From Prevotellaceae bacterium (GTDB taxonomy: Bacteria > Bacteroidota > Bacteroidia > Bacteroidales > Bacteroidaceae): a stretch of 64,000 nt of DNA. Under the pieces are notes generated by a model. That model was given only the letters and a program-made list of their open reading frames with translations, was not told the origin of the DNA and did not search any database. Positions 1 to 8,855 of the stretch are shown here, one piece after another (positions within the stretch are counted from its first letter, which is position 1; each line of letters begins with the position of its first letter). The stretch spans positions 1 through 64,000 of the forward strand of contig JAHZGX010000034.1 of NCBI GenBank assembly GCA_019420585.1, read 5' to 3'. Made by a program: the position numbers and the translations under genes.

Positions 1-184
1 AGTACTGCACGGCCTCACGTGATAGTACTGCACGGCCTCACGTGATAGTACTGCATGGCGTCACGAGATAGTACTGCATGGCCTCACGAGATAGTACTGC
101 ACGGCGTCACGAGATAGTACTGCACTGCATCGCGAGATAGTACTGCACTGCGTCGCGAGATAGATCTGCACTGCGTCACGAGAT
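1..184. repeat. 23-bp tandem repeat array, about 8 copies, open at the left edge
   Basis: Eight head-to-tail units of exactly 23 bp begin at 1, 24, 47, 70, 93, 116, 139 and 162, each starting agtactgca (agatctgca in the last) and ending gat. A ninth unit decays after about 185. Units vary at a few positions (cacgtgat versus cacgagat, cggcc versus tggcg), and the outermost pair is identical. The array continues beyond the window, so the true copy number is unknown. There are no spacers, so this is not a CRISPR array. 23 is not a multiple of 3, so ORFs across it change frame and are not credible genes. Confidence 0.95.
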
Positions 185-388
185 AGACCTGCAGCGTGGC
201 AAAGGACTGCAAATCTGCCGGAAACGCCGCTGCCGAGTGTTCTCTCCGCCCTCCCCCACAGCCTGCCGGCCGGGGAAAAAGAGGCTGAATGACACATGAA
301 TGACACGAAAAAAGCACGGGCAGGCATTTTTTTCATCTGTGCAGCAGGATTATACAAACATATATTATATTCTTTTAACAGAATTTCA

Positions 389-396
389 TATTTTTG
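389..396 (+). promoter_or_regulatory. -7 box of a Bacteroidales promoter before the TonB receptor
   Basis: TATTTTTG fits the TAnnTTTG -7 consensus of Bacteroidales. It lies 56 bp before the receptor start, in AT-rich DNA just after the GC-rich repeat region. No clear TTTG -33 box is visible about 19 bp upstream. The rest of 185-452 holds no gene that I can support. Confidence 0.4.
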
Positions 397-452
397 CGCC
401 GTGAAAAGAATTATATAGTCTATTCAACCCATTAACGTTAAACTATTAGTTT

Positions 453-3400
453 ATGCAGAAAAGATTGCTTTTTCTTCTTGCCTTGCTGATGACGTTCATG
501 TCATCTGCCATGGCACAGGTGACCACATCGAGCCTGTCGGGCACCGTGGTTGCCGACGGCGAAGAGGTGATTGGCGCCACCGTGGACGTGGTGCACAAGC
601 CCTCGGGAACACACTACAAGGCCGTGACCAACGACAAGGGTGTGTACACCATCAACGGCATGCGCGTGGGCGGCCCCTACGAAGTGACCGTGAGGTGCAT
701 CGGCTTTGCCGAACGCAAGGTTGAGGGCATCACCCTGGAGCTGGGCGAGACCTACAACCTGAAGACCTCCCTGAGCGAGACTGCCAAGGAGATGCAGGAG
801 GTGACGGTGTCGGCCAAGGGCTCGAAGTTCAGTTACGAGCGCACGGGTGCAAGCACCAACATCTCCAACGCCCAGATGATGGCCATGCCCACCGTGAGCC
901 GCAGCGTGACCGACTTCACCCGCCTCTCCCCCTACGGCGGAAACGGGATGACCTTCCAGGGTAGCGACGGACGCACGGCCAACTTCACCGTCGACGGTGC
1001 CAACTTCAACAACAACTTCGGCCTGACCAGCACGCTCCCCGGCGGCGGAAACCCCATCTCCATGGAGGCCATCGAGGAACTGCAGGTGGTCATCTCGCCG
1101 TTTGACGTGCGCCAGACAGGCTTCATCGGAGGTGCGCTGAACGCCATCACCAAGAGCGGTACCAACACCTTCAAGGGGCAGGCCTACGTTTACCATCAGA
1201 ATGAGAACATGCGCGGCGATGCCGTGGAGAGGGAATTCATCTCCGGCTCACGCGATAAGGACCGCACCACCACCTACGGCTTCTCGCTGGGCGGCCCCAT
1301 CATCAAGAACAAGCTCTTCTTCTTTGTCAACGGCGAACTGGTGAAGAGCCCCGGCACGGGCACGGCATGGCGCCCCTCGGAGAACGGCGTGGGGAATGCG
1401 GACGCATACCTGTCCTACACCACCGTGGCCGACATGCAGCGCGTGCAGGAGCACGTGGCTCAGAAGTACGGTTACAACACCGGCTCATACAACAGTTTCC
1501 CTGCCGATACCGACAACAAGAAACTGCTGGCCAAACTGAGTTGGAACATCGACTCGAAGAACCGCCTCGACCTGCGCTACAACTACACCACCAACTCCTC
1601 ATGGGTAATGCCCAACGTCAGTTCCATGGACGGCGGCACGCGCTCGGCATTCGGCCGCACGGGCCTGTACTCCATGCCTTTCGCCAACTCCATGTACAGT
1701 CAGGAGAAGAACGTGCACTCAGTGTCACTGGACCTGAACACGCGCATCTCCAACACGCTGTCCAACCAACTGCTCGCCACATTCTCGAAGATTGATGACG
1801 TGAGAGGCAGCAACTCCTCGGAGTTTCCCTTCATCGACATACAGGACGGCACGGGAACCAACACCCAGTACATGTCACTAGGCTACGAGCTGTTCACCTA
1901 CAACAACGCCGTGCACAACAACATCTTCAACATCAAGGACGAACTCATCTACTCCGTAGGCCGCCACAAGATCATCGGCGGACTCACCTACGAGTACCAG
2001 ATGGCCGACAACCAGTACATGCGCAACGGCACAGGCTATTACCGTTACAGCAGCGTGGACGACTTCATCAACGGTGCCACGCCCGAGGTGGTGTGCCTCA
2101 CCTACGGTTACGGAGGCGAGAAGGATCCCGCCGCCAGGGTGGCCTTCAACAAGGTCGGCATCTATGCACAGGATGAGTGGAACGTGACTCCGAAGGTCAA
2201 ACTGACCTACGGCCTGCGCCTGGACGGCCTCTTCTTCAACAACGGCGACCTCACCACCAACAACGCCATATATGCCCTCAACTACGGCGGACGCCACATC
2301 GACACCGGCAAGTGGCCCAACGCACAGGTGAGCGTGTCTCCCCGAGTGGGCTTCAACTGGGACATTCTGGGCAACAAAACACTGAAACTGCGCGGTGGCA
2401 CAGGACTCTTCTCCGGCCGTCTGCCCCTGGTGTTCTTCACCAACATGCCCACCAACTCAGGCATGATACAGTATCAGGCACAGGTGAATGCCAAGAATGC
2501 AGCTGAGCGCGGCTTCGCCATGAACGAGTTCGCCGGCGGCCTGGTGACCGACAAGAACGGCCATGCCACCATAGCGGCACTCAGAGACAAACTCATCTCA
2601 CTGGGCTATCCCGAGAACATCACTCCCGATCAGGGAACCGTGCCCTCCAGCATCTCGGCCGTAGACCGCCACTTCAAGATGCCCCAAGTGTGGAAGACAT
2701 CCCTGGCCATTGACTATCAACTGCCCGTTGACTTCCCCTTCACCATCACCGCCGAGGGCATCTTCAACAAAGCCGTGAACGATGTCACCATCTCCGACTG
2801 GAGCATGACCGACACGCGAGGCTACACCCGATGGAACGGGGCCGACAACCGCCCCATCTATCCGGAGGTGTTCCGCACTCCCGGAACCAAGCAAGCCTTT
2901 GTGCTGGAGAACACCCACAAGGGCTACGGATGGAGTGCCAACGTGACAGTGAACATGCGCCCCTGGGACTTCATGAGCTTCATGGCATCATACACCCACA
3001 GTGTGAAGAAGGAACTGACCAGCATGCCCGGCTCCAACGCCGAGTCTGCCTTCACGTATGTGCCCACAATCAGCGGCCCCAACAACATCAAACTGCACAA
3101 CGCCATCAACACTACCCCCGACCGCTTCATAGCCTCGCTCACCGGGCATGACAGGAGCAACAACCACTACAGCCTCATCTACGAGACCTGGCGTGGCGGG
3201 TACAATTACTCATACATGCTGCAGAACGACATGAACGGCGACGGATACTCCTATGACGCACTCTACATCCCCACGGACAAGCAAGTGCAGGACGGGGAGT
3301 TCCGCTTTGCCACCGAGGGAGACAAGACACGCTTCATGGACTATGTGCACGGCGACAGCTACCTGAAGAACCACCAGGGCGAGTATGCCGAAGCCTACAG

Positions 3401-3728
3401 CGTATACAGCCCTTGGGTGCACCGCGTGGACATCAGCTACAAGCACGACTTCAAGATTAAGGCGCGCAAGAGCATGAACACCCTGCAGCTGGGCTTCGAC
3501 ATCAAGAATCTGATGAACCTCTTCAACTCCAACTGGGGCGTGAGCAAGTACATGAACAGCAAACTCAACGAAGGCCGCATCCTGAAGTATGAGCGCACCG
3601 ATGCCGACGGCTATGCAGTGTTCTCCACACCCACGGCGGTAAGCAAGGACATCAAGACCTTCGTGCCCTACCATAGTGTGGGACAGTGCTGGTACATGTC
3701 CATCGGAGTGAAATACATGTTCAACTGA
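453..3728 (+). CDS. TonB-dependent outer-membrane receptor with carboxypeptidase-regulatory-like N-terminal domain (Oar-like)
   Basis: 1091 residues. A signal peptide (about 1-21, ending AMAQ) is followed by a carboxypeptidase-regulatory-like beta-sandwich (about 25-110, with GTVVADGEEVIGATV and NDKGVYTI). A plug domain (about 125-235, with VDGANFNNNF and GGALNAITKSGTN) and a long beta-barrel come next. The protein should sit in the outer membrane and import or bind a ligand with TonB/ExbBD energy. The layout matches Oar-type receptors rather than classical SusC, and no SusD follows. The next gene, 66 bp downstream, is a lipoprotein, so the two probably form a surface pair. The ligand cannot be read from the sequence. 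Codon use is GC-rich, like the rest of the left flank. Confidence 0.9.
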   Translation: MQKRLLFLLALLMTFMSSAMAQVTTSSLSGTVVADGEEVIGATVDVVHKPSGTHYKAVTNDKGVYTINGMRVGGPYEVTVRCIGFAERKVEGITLELGETYNLKTSLSETAKEMQEVTVSAKGSKFSYERTGASTNISNAQMMAMPTVSRSVTDFTRLSPYGGNGMTFQGSDGRTANFTVDGANFNNNFGLTSTLPGGGNPISMEAIEELQVVISPFDVRQTGFIGGALNAITKSGTNTFKGQAYVYHQNENMRGDAVEREFISGSRDKDRTTTYGFSLGGPIIKNKLFFFVNGELVKSPGTGTAWRPSENGVGNADAYLSYTTVADMQRVQEHVAQKYGYNTGSYNSFPADTDNKKLLAKLSWNIDSKNRLDLRYNYTTNSSWVMPNVSSMDGGTRSAFGRTGLYSMPFANSMYSQEKNVHSVSLDLNTRISNTLSNQLLATFSKIDDVRGSNSSEFPFIDIQDGTGTNTQYMSLGYELFTYNNAVHNNIFNIKDELIYSVGRHKIIGGLTYEYQMADNQYMRNGTGYYRYSSVDDFINGATPEVVCLTYGYGGEKDPAARVAFNKVGIYAQDEWNVTPKVKLTYGLRLDGLFFNNGDLTTNNAIYALNYGGRHIDTGKWPNAQVSVSPRVGFNWDILGNKTLKLRGGTGLFSGRLPLVFFTNMPTNSGMIQYQAQVNAKNAAERGFAMNEFAGGLVTDKNGHATIAALRDKLISLGYPENITPDQGTVPSSISAVDRHFKMPQVWKTSLAIDYQLPVDFPFTITAEGIFNKAVNDVTISDWSMTDTRGYTRWNGADNRPIYPEVFRTPGTKQAFVLENTHKGYGWSANVTVNMRPWDFMSFMASYTHSVKKELTSMPGSNAESAFTYVPTISGPNNIKLHNAINTTPDRFIASLTGHDRSNNHYSLIYETWRGGYNYSYMLQNDMNGDGYSYDALYIPTDKQVQDGEFRFATEGDKTRFMDYVHGDSYLKNHQGEYAEAYSVYSPWVHRVDISYKHDFKIKARKSMNTLQLGFDIKNLMNLFNSNWGVSKYMNSKLNEGRILKYERTDADGYAVFSTPTAVSKDIKTFVPYHSVGQCWYMSIGVKYMFN

Positions 3729-3794
3729 CGTGCGGCACAGCAGCCGGACAGCAGCAAAGAACGCATCAAGTCAAAACAATAAGAGAACAAGAAC

Positions 3795-5435
3795 ATGAAA
3801 CTGAGACATATATTGGGAATGTGCCTGACAGCCCTCCTGGCCACAGCATGCTCCGAGAACGAGGTGATAGGCTCCATGGACGAGATCAAGTTGAGCAGCA
3901 CCTTTGTTGCCATCCCCGTTGAAGGCGGTGACGCAAGCGTGACCGTGGAAGCGAAAGGCGACTGGAAAATAGATGAGATCATCACGAAAATCAGCACCAA
4001 CAAGGACGGAACTGTGGACACCACGTGGTCAAAGCGTCCCGACTGGCTGACCATTACGCCCACCGAAGGCACTGCCGGCAAGACAACAATCAGCCTGCAT
4101 GCCGATGTCGCCGAGTATGGACGCGAGGCCGAGTTGCACATTCTCTGCGGTGGCCGCGTGCAGTACCTCACGGTGCGCCAGGGCAGCCTGGAGGCATCAT
4201 CGGCCACCTGTGCCGAGGTGATTGCCGGGACAGACGGAAAGACCTTCCGCGTGAAGGGAAGTGTGACAGCCATAGCAGAGACCACCTATGGCAACTGGTA
4301 CCTGCAGGACAACACCGGCACCGTGTACATCTACGGCACGCTGGACAAGGACGGCGAGAAGAAGAACTTCAAGAGCCTGGGCATCGAAGTGGGCGACATC
4401 GTGGAAGTGGAAGGCCCCAAGAAGGTCTACAACGGCACGGTGGAACTGGTGGACGTAACCGTGCTGAGCATTGAGAAGTGGATGGCCAAACTCATTGGCG
4501 GAGACATCACCCAAGGCAAGGAAGGCGGCGGCTTCGACGTGAAGATTGCCTACAAGGGAAGCGGCTGCATGGTAAACATCCCCGAGGAATACAGGGACTG
4601 GATTACTTACCTCAACATGGACTATGTGCCCGGCATACCCAGCAAACTGGAACAGAACCCCGCCGACACCGCCATCGTGCACCTGAACTGCGCGGAGAAC
4701 ATCGGTGAAGGCCGCGAGGCCACCCTGAAGTTCGTGTCAGAGAAATATGACGCAGACAAGGGAGCAACCGTGTCCACCACGGTAAGCGTGAAGGTAAGTC
4801 AGGAAGGCTCCATAAGCGACATCTCCTGTGCAGACTTCAACGCACTGCCCGACGGCACTGTCCAGTACCGTGTAACCGGCGTAATCAGCAAGATAACCAA
4901 CACAAAATATGGCAACATGTACGTCAAGGATGCCACCGGCGAGGTCTACGTCTACGGAACACTTACTGCCGACGGACAGGCACAACAGTTTGCCTCGCTG
5001 GGACTGAAGGAGGGCGATGTGGTGACTCTGCTGGGAGCCAAGAGCAGTCACAACGGTGCAGCACAGATGAAGAACGGCGTGTACGTGTCACACATCGCAG
5101 TGGAGACCATCAGCCTGGCCGACTTCAAGCAACTGCCCGACGATGCCACCAAGAGCAAGTACTACTACATCAGTGGCACCGTGGCTCAGCCAACCGAGGC
5201 CGGCACGAAGTTTGACATGACCACCTATGGCAACTTCGCCCTCACCGACGGCGAGACCGAGCTGTACGTCTATGGTTGCTCCACCGGCTGGAACGGCGAA
5301 ACCAAGAAGTTCGGAAGCCTGGGCGTGAACGAAGGAGACCAACTGAGCATCCTGGCCTACAAGACCTCATACAAGGGGCTGACAGAGGCCGTGGGCATCT
5401 ACGTAAAGCATACGCCTGCCACAACGGCAGAATAA
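3795..5435 (+). CDS. surface lipoprotein with BACON-like and repeated OB-fold-like modules
   Basis: 546 residues. A lipoprotein signal ends LLATAC, with the lipid-bearing cysteine at residue 19, so it is probably exported to the cell surface. The N-terminal part (about 35-130) resembles a BACON domain (GDWKIDE, RPDWLTITP, REAELHIL). A second such region covers about 235-325. Three copies of an OB-fold-like module follow the pattern YGNWYLQDNTG - VYIYGTL - SLGIEVGDIVEVEG, at about 133-215, 330-410 and 445-535. BACON domains usually mediate carbohydrate or glycoprotein contact. Its position right after the receptor suggests it is the partner lipoprotein. No catalytic residues were recognised. 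Confidence 0.7.
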   Translation: MKLRHILGMCLTALLATACSENEVIGSMDEIKLSSTFVAIPVEGGDASVTVEAKGDWKIDEIITKISTNKDGTVDTTWSKRPDWLTITPTEGTAGKTTISLHADVAEYGREAELHILCGGRVQYLTVRQGSLEASSATCAEVIAGTDGKTFRVKGSVTAIAETTYGNWYLQDNTGTVYIYGTLDKDGEKKNFKSLGIEVGDIVEVEGPKKVYNGTVELVDVTVLSIEKWMAKLIGGDITQGKEGGGFDVKIAYKGSGCMVNIPEEYRDWITYLNMDYVPGIPSKLEQNPADTAIVHLNCAENIGEGREATLKFVSEKYDADKGATVSTTVSVKVSQEGSISDISCADFNALPDGTVQYRVTGVISKITNTKYGNMYVKDATGEVYVYGTLTADGQAQQFASLGLKEGDVVTLLGAKSSHNGAAQMKNGVYVSHIAVETISLADFKQLPDDATKSKYYYISGTVAQPTEAGTKFDMTTYGNFALTDGETELYVYGCSTGWNGETKKFGSLGVNEGDQLSILAYKTSYKGLTEAVGIYVKHTPATTAE

Positions 5436-5453
5436 ACAGAACAACTATCCATC

Positions 5454-5494
5454 AAGAGCCGGCGGACACAACACACTTGCATCCGCCGGCTCTT
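5454..5494 (+). terminator. rho-independent terminator after the receptor/lipoprotein operon
   Basis: A perfect 13-bp stem (aagagccggcgga with its complement) encloses a 15-nt loop. The right arm ends in ctcttt. It lies 18 bp after the lipoprotein stop codon. Confidence 0.85.
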
Positions 5495-5618
5495 TGCATA
5501 AACCAGCCTGCCCCATACCCCGCAGGCACGTTCCCTTCCTGTACAGAGCATATTGAAAACTCCCCCCTGCACCAAGCTACAGGCAACAGAAGAAAGAACT
5601 AAAGGGAATCCAAGACCG

Positions 5619-5646
5619 GTTGTCCGAGAAACTTTTCGTAAATTTG
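5619..5646 (+). promoter_or_regulatory. promoter for the discoidin-like gene
   Basis: GTTG (5619-5622) is followed 16 bp later by TAAATTTG (5639-5646), matching the Bacteroidales TTTG / TAnnTTTG pattern with a slightly short spacer. The gene starts 50 bp downstream. Confidence 0.55.
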
Positions 5647-5696
5647 CATCTGCAAGACATAACCATATCCCTTACACTACAAAAGGATTACAGAAC

Positions 5697-6212
5697 ATGA
5701 AAACCTACAACAAGTATGCATTGGCAGCGGCACTGATGCTGGCCGCCCCAGTCACAGCACAGAAAAGCCACGCGGACGAGAAACTGTCACCGGTAAAAGT
5801 CACCTTCGTAGACGGCACGTCAGCAGAAAGCAAAGAGGGTGCGCCCTTGGTCGTTGACGGACACAAATGGACAAAATGGTGCCTAGACGAACCTCAAAAG
5901 ATGCCTTATCAGGTAACCGTGGATGCCGGCAAGCAGATTGCCCTCAAGGGATATGCACTGACAACAGCAGAAGACACGCACACCTACCCCACCAGAAACC
6001 CCATCTCATGGAACATCTACGGAAGCAACGACTGCAAGGAATGGAAACTGGTGAAACAGGTAAAGTACAACCGTGACCTGCGTGATGAGAATGAGCAGAC
6101 CTACAAGTTCTCCATCAAGGACAGCAAGGCGTGGAGGTACTACAAGTTTGAGTTCACACGCATGACAGAGGGCACACGCATGCAACTCGCAGAAATAGGA
6201 CTCTACGAGTAA
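5697..6212 (+). CDS. small secreted protein with a discoidin (F5/8 type C)-like domain
   Basis: 171 residues from the ATG at 5697. I chose this start because it opens a normal signal peptide (MKTYNKYALAAALMLAAPVTAQ) and lies just behind a promoter; the same frame is open farther upstream. The mature part is one beta-sandwich reading like a discoidin / F5/8 type C carbohydrate-binding domain: KWTKWCLDEP, PYQVTVDAG, ISWNIYGSNDCKEW, WRYYKFEFTRM, and LAEIGLY at the end. Such domains usually bind glycans and are attached to enzymes, but no catalytic domain is present. It is therefore a stand-alone binding module, probably periplasmic or secreted. It stands alone between a terminator and the rubrerythrin promoter. 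Confidence 0.75.
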   Translation: MKTYNKYALAAALMLAAPVTAQKSHADEKLSPVKVTFVDGTSAESKEGAPLVVDGHKWTKWCLDEPQKMPYQVTVDAGKQIALKGYALTTAEDTHTYPTRNPISWNIYGSNDCKEWKLVKQVKYNRDLRDENEQTYKFSIKDSKAWRYYKFEFTRMTEGTRMQLAEIGLYE

Positions 6213-6412
6213 GAAATAGATTTCTGAACGCCGCGGCCATTACCGGAAACCCCTCATTCCATTCGGAAAACCACCCCCCGGAAGCCTTATTGAACCAGCA
6301 GACCGCCTGACTCCGGACTGGATTCTTGGAGAATCCCGGCACAATGAAAGGCTTTTTCGGCATGCAGTTCAAAAAAGACTTGGTGTCTCGCAAACGTTTC
6401 AGGAAAAACGCC

Positions 6413-6420
6413 TAACTTTG
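6413..6420 (+). promoter_or_regulatory. -7 box before reverse rubrerythrin
   Basis: TAACTTTG matches TAnnTTTG and lies 81 bp upstream of the rubrerythrin start. A convincing -33 box was not found. The remainder of 6213-6501 shows no gene. Confidence 0.45.
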
Positions 6421-6501
6421 TCCTGAACAAAATCCTCCGGACATGCCCCGTAGGGCAAAAGAGCCGAAGAGGTTGAGAATTTAACTTCAAAAATCATTAT
6501 T

Positions 6502-7071
6502 ATGGCAACAAAGAAATGGGTGTGCCCCGTATGCGGGTACGTTTATGAAGGAGAGAATCCTCCCGCCGAGTGTCCACAGTGTCACGTTCCAGGCTCCAAG
6601 TTCAAGGCTCTTGACGAGAGCAAGGGTCTGCAGTTCGTTACTGAGCATGAATTGGGAACCGCCAAGAATATTCCCGACACAGAAGATGGCAAGTTCATCC
6701 TGCAGGGACTGCATGACCACTTTACGGGCGAATGCACCGAGGTTGGCATGTATATGGCTATGAGCCGCCAGGCCGACCGTGAGGGTTATCCCGAGATTGC
6801 AGAAGCATTCAAGCGCTATGCACTGGAAGAGGCAGAGCATGCTGCCAAGTTCGCAGAACTGCTGGGCGAGATGGTATGGGACACCAAGACCAACGTGGAG
6901 AAACGCATGCTGGCCGAGGAAGGTGCCTGCGCAGGCAAGATGGAAATAGCCAAGAAGGCCAAGGCTCTCAACCTGGATGCCATTCACGACACCGTGCATG
7001 AGATGGCCAAGGATGAGGCACGCCATGGTGCAGGCTTCCAGGGACTGTTCAACCGCTACTTCAAGAAATAA
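6502..7071 (+). CDS. reverse rubrerythrin (N-terminal rubredoxin, C-terminal diiron ferritin-like domain)
   Basis: 189 residues. The rubredoxin iron site is N-terminal (CPVCGY at 8-13 and CPQCH near 24-28). A four-helix diiron domain follows, with EVGMYMAMSRQA, ALEEAEHAAKF and MAKDEARHGAGF supplying Glu and ExxH ligands. This order is the reverse of classical rubrerythrin and marks the reverse-rubrerythrin family. These are NADH-linked peroxide reductases of anaerobes that protect against oxygen and hydrogen peroxide in the cytoplasm. The gene has its own promoter and terminator, so it is probably monocistronic. An OxyR homologue lies about 10 kb downstream; a regulatory link is only inference. 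Confidence 0.92.
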   Translation: MATKKWVCPVCGYVYEGENPPAECPQCHVPGSKFKALDESKGLQFVTEHELGTAKNIPDTEDGKFILQGLHDHFTGECTEVGMYMAMSRQADREGYPEIAEAFKRYALEEAEHAAKFAELLGEMVWDTKTNVEKRMLAEEGACAGKMEIAKKAKALNLDAIHDTVHEMAKDEARHGAGFQGLFNRYFKK

Positions 7072-7105
7072 GCACTTACCGGCAGGTTGCCCCTGCCTGA
7101 TATGG

Positions 7106-7146
7106 AAGCACGCTCCGGCAACCGCCGGGACGTGCTTTTTCTTTTG
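7106..7146 (+). terminator. terminator after reverse rubrerythrin
   Basis: A stem at 7106-7119 and 7124-7137 (14 pairs, one mismatch and one G-T pair) with an AACC loop is followed by ttt-c-tttt. A small 6-bp hairpin (7081-7086 with 7092-7097) lies just upstream. Confidence 0.85.
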
Positions 7147-7229
7147 CACTCCATGCAACCTTCTACCCACAGGCAAGGAAGCAGCACTCAGAAGAAAAAC
7201 CAGCCCGGAAAAGATGGGGACAAAGAAAA

Positions 7230-7260
7230 TTTGCCCTTTCGGATTATCTTCTTACCTTTG
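7230..7260 (+). promoter_or_regulatory. promoter of the DUF2461 gene
   Basis: TTTG (7230-7233), a 19-bp spacer and TACCTTTG (7253-7260) form a near-perfect Bacteroidales promoter 47 bp upstream of the start codon. Confidence 0.7.
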
Positions 7261-7307
7261 CCGTCCGATAGCACGGAGAGTCGTGCCCGACACAAGGAAA
7301 AGAGAAG

Positions 7308-7976
7308 ATGGAAAAACTGCTTGACTATTATCTGCGTCTGTCGCAGAACAACTGCAAGCCCTGGTTTGATGAGCACAGGGACGAATATGAGGAAAGCAAG
7401 AAGGAACTGGAAACCCTTGCAGAACAGTTCATCAAGGGCATAGAAAAGTTTGACCCACGCTGCAAGGGCTTACAGCCAAGGGACTGCACTTACCGCATAA
7501 ACAGAGACATACGATTTTCACAGGACAAGCGTCCATACAAAGACTGGCACGGAGTGTACGTGTGCCCCCGGGGCAAAAAGTCGGGCATGGCCGGCTATTA
7601 CATCCACCTAGAACCTGCCAATGACCTGTACTTCCTGTGCGGCGGACTCTACAATCCCACGAAAGAGGTATTGCAAAGCGTGCGCGAGCAAATCTCACTC
7701 GAACCGGAAGAATTCCATCAGGCAGTGCTTGCCTGCGGCAAAGACTTCCGGCTCAGTTGGGACAAGGCCCTGAAGCGCATGCCCATAGGCTACAAGGAAA
7801 CTGACCTTCACAGCGAATATTACAGGCTGAGGAGTTACGAGGTGTATCATCCGCTGAGCAAGCAAGAGGTCCTGGCCAAAGACTTCATGCAGAATGCGCT
7901 CGACAGGCTGCAACGCTGCCACAGGCTGAACGAGTTACTCAACCGCTGCTTCGATTATGCCCGGGAGATGGACTGA
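7308..7976 (+). CDS. DUF2461 domain-containing protein
   Basis: 222 residues, cytoplasmic, with no signal peptide or membrane segment. The pattern is that of the DUF2461 family: an N-terminal WFDEHRDEYE helix, the core YRINRDIRFSQDKRPYKDW, a glycine-rich YYIHLEPANDLYFLCGG strand pair, and a helical tail. The family's biochemical function is not established; the RxxRDxRFSxDKxPYK motif is its hallmark. The gene has its own promoter and is followed at 88 bp by membrane-protein genes in the same direction, so it may lead a short operon. Confidence 0.85.
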   Translation: MEKLLDYYLRLSQNNCKPWFDEHRDEYEESKKELETLAEQFIKGIEKFDPRCKGLQPRDCTYRINRDIRFSQDKRPYKDWHGVYVCPRGKKSGMAGYYIHLEPANDLYFLCGGLYNPTKEVLQSVREQISLEPEEFHQAVLACGKDFRLSWDKALKRMPIGYKETDLHSEYYRLRSYEVYHPLSKQEVLAKDFMQNALDRLQRCHRLNELLNRCFDYAREMD

Positions 7977-8064
7977 GGAAGCAGGCAGACACAAAAACAT
8001 CACCACCAGCCGGGCAAGGCACACGGCAAACCCGGAAAACACGAACATACAAGAAAACACATTC

Positions 8065-8805
8065 ATGTCCACAATCAACAAGAACGCCATCATATCATTC
8101 ACCTGGCAACATATCCTGCTGCTTGTCTCGCTTTACATCATGACCTTGGGCGTGGCCGTATGCGTACGCAGCCAACTGGGTTCAAGCGTCATATCCACCA
8201 TACCTTACGTCATGGCCTCGGCCGGCGCACTCATCGACGGCATACCGGCATGGAGCATCGGCACTTACACCATCGTGATGAACGCCATATTCGTAGTGGC
8301 ACAGATAGTCATCCTGCGCAGGGACTTTGAATGGGTGCAACTGTTCCAACTCGTCATCGGCTTCCTCTTCGGCATGCTGATTGACCTGAACATGCTGCTT
8401 ACCACATGGATTTCCAGCAACATACTGGCCGTCAACGTGCTGGCACAGGTTGCAGGATGCACCATACTGGGCATGGGAATTGCGCTGGAAGTGAAATGCG
8501 GATCCGTGACCATGCCCGGCGAGGGCATCACGATAGCCATCCACAAAGTAAGCGGACTGGAGTTCCACAAGACAAAGATTAGGGTGGACAGTACACTGGT
8601 GGTGCTGGCTGTCCTGCTCAGTTTTATTCTCTTGGGCTCCTGGCAATGGCACATAGTGGGCGTGGGCACTCTCTTTGCCATGGTATATGTGGGCATGGTG
8701 GTGCGCGTGATGGGCAAGCACATGGGATGGTTTGACCACCTGCTCGCTTACTGCCCCGGCTTCAGGAGGTACGTCTACGGACTGGCAAGGTACATCAAGC
8801 GGTAA
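8065..8805 (+). CDS. YczE/YitT-type membrane protein (DUF6198-like)
   Basis: 246 residues from the ATG at 8065, chosen because it directly precedes the first hydrophobic helix; an in-frame ATG at 7957 lies inside the previous gene. Five or six membrane helices are visible (ILLLVSLYIMTLGVAVCV, YTIVMNAIFVVAQIVIL, LFQLVIGFLFGMLIDL, VLAQVAGCTILGMGIAL, STLVVLAVLLSFILLG). The LGVAVCVRSQLGSS and KCGSVTMPGEG motifs fit the YczE/YyaS/YitT family. The role is unknown and is probably transport or integral-membrane regulation. Confidence 0.75.
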   Translation: MSTINKNAIISFTWQHILLLVSLYIMTLGVAVCVRSQLGSSVISTIPYVMASAGALIDGIPAWSIGTYTIVMNAIFVVAQIVILRRDFEWVQLFQLVIGFLFGMLIDLNMLLTTWISSNILAVNVLAQVAGCTILGMGIALEVKCGSVTMPGEGITIAIHKVSGLEFHKTKIRVDSTLVVLAVLLSFILLGSWQWHIVGVGTLFAMVYVGMVVRVMGKHMGWFDHLLAYCPGFRRYVYGLARYIKR

Positions 8806-8855
8806 GGAGTGTACGACATCCGAAAAGCGCAAGCAAGGAATTCAGGCACAGCATC

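Noticed and set aside
1..184. CRISPR-like array
   Set aside because: Units are contiguous 23-bp copies with no unique spacers, and no cas genes are visible.
84..357. Minus-strand ORFs through the tandem repeat
   Set aside because: They consist mainly of translated repeat units and change frame with copy number; no start signal or conserved sequence.
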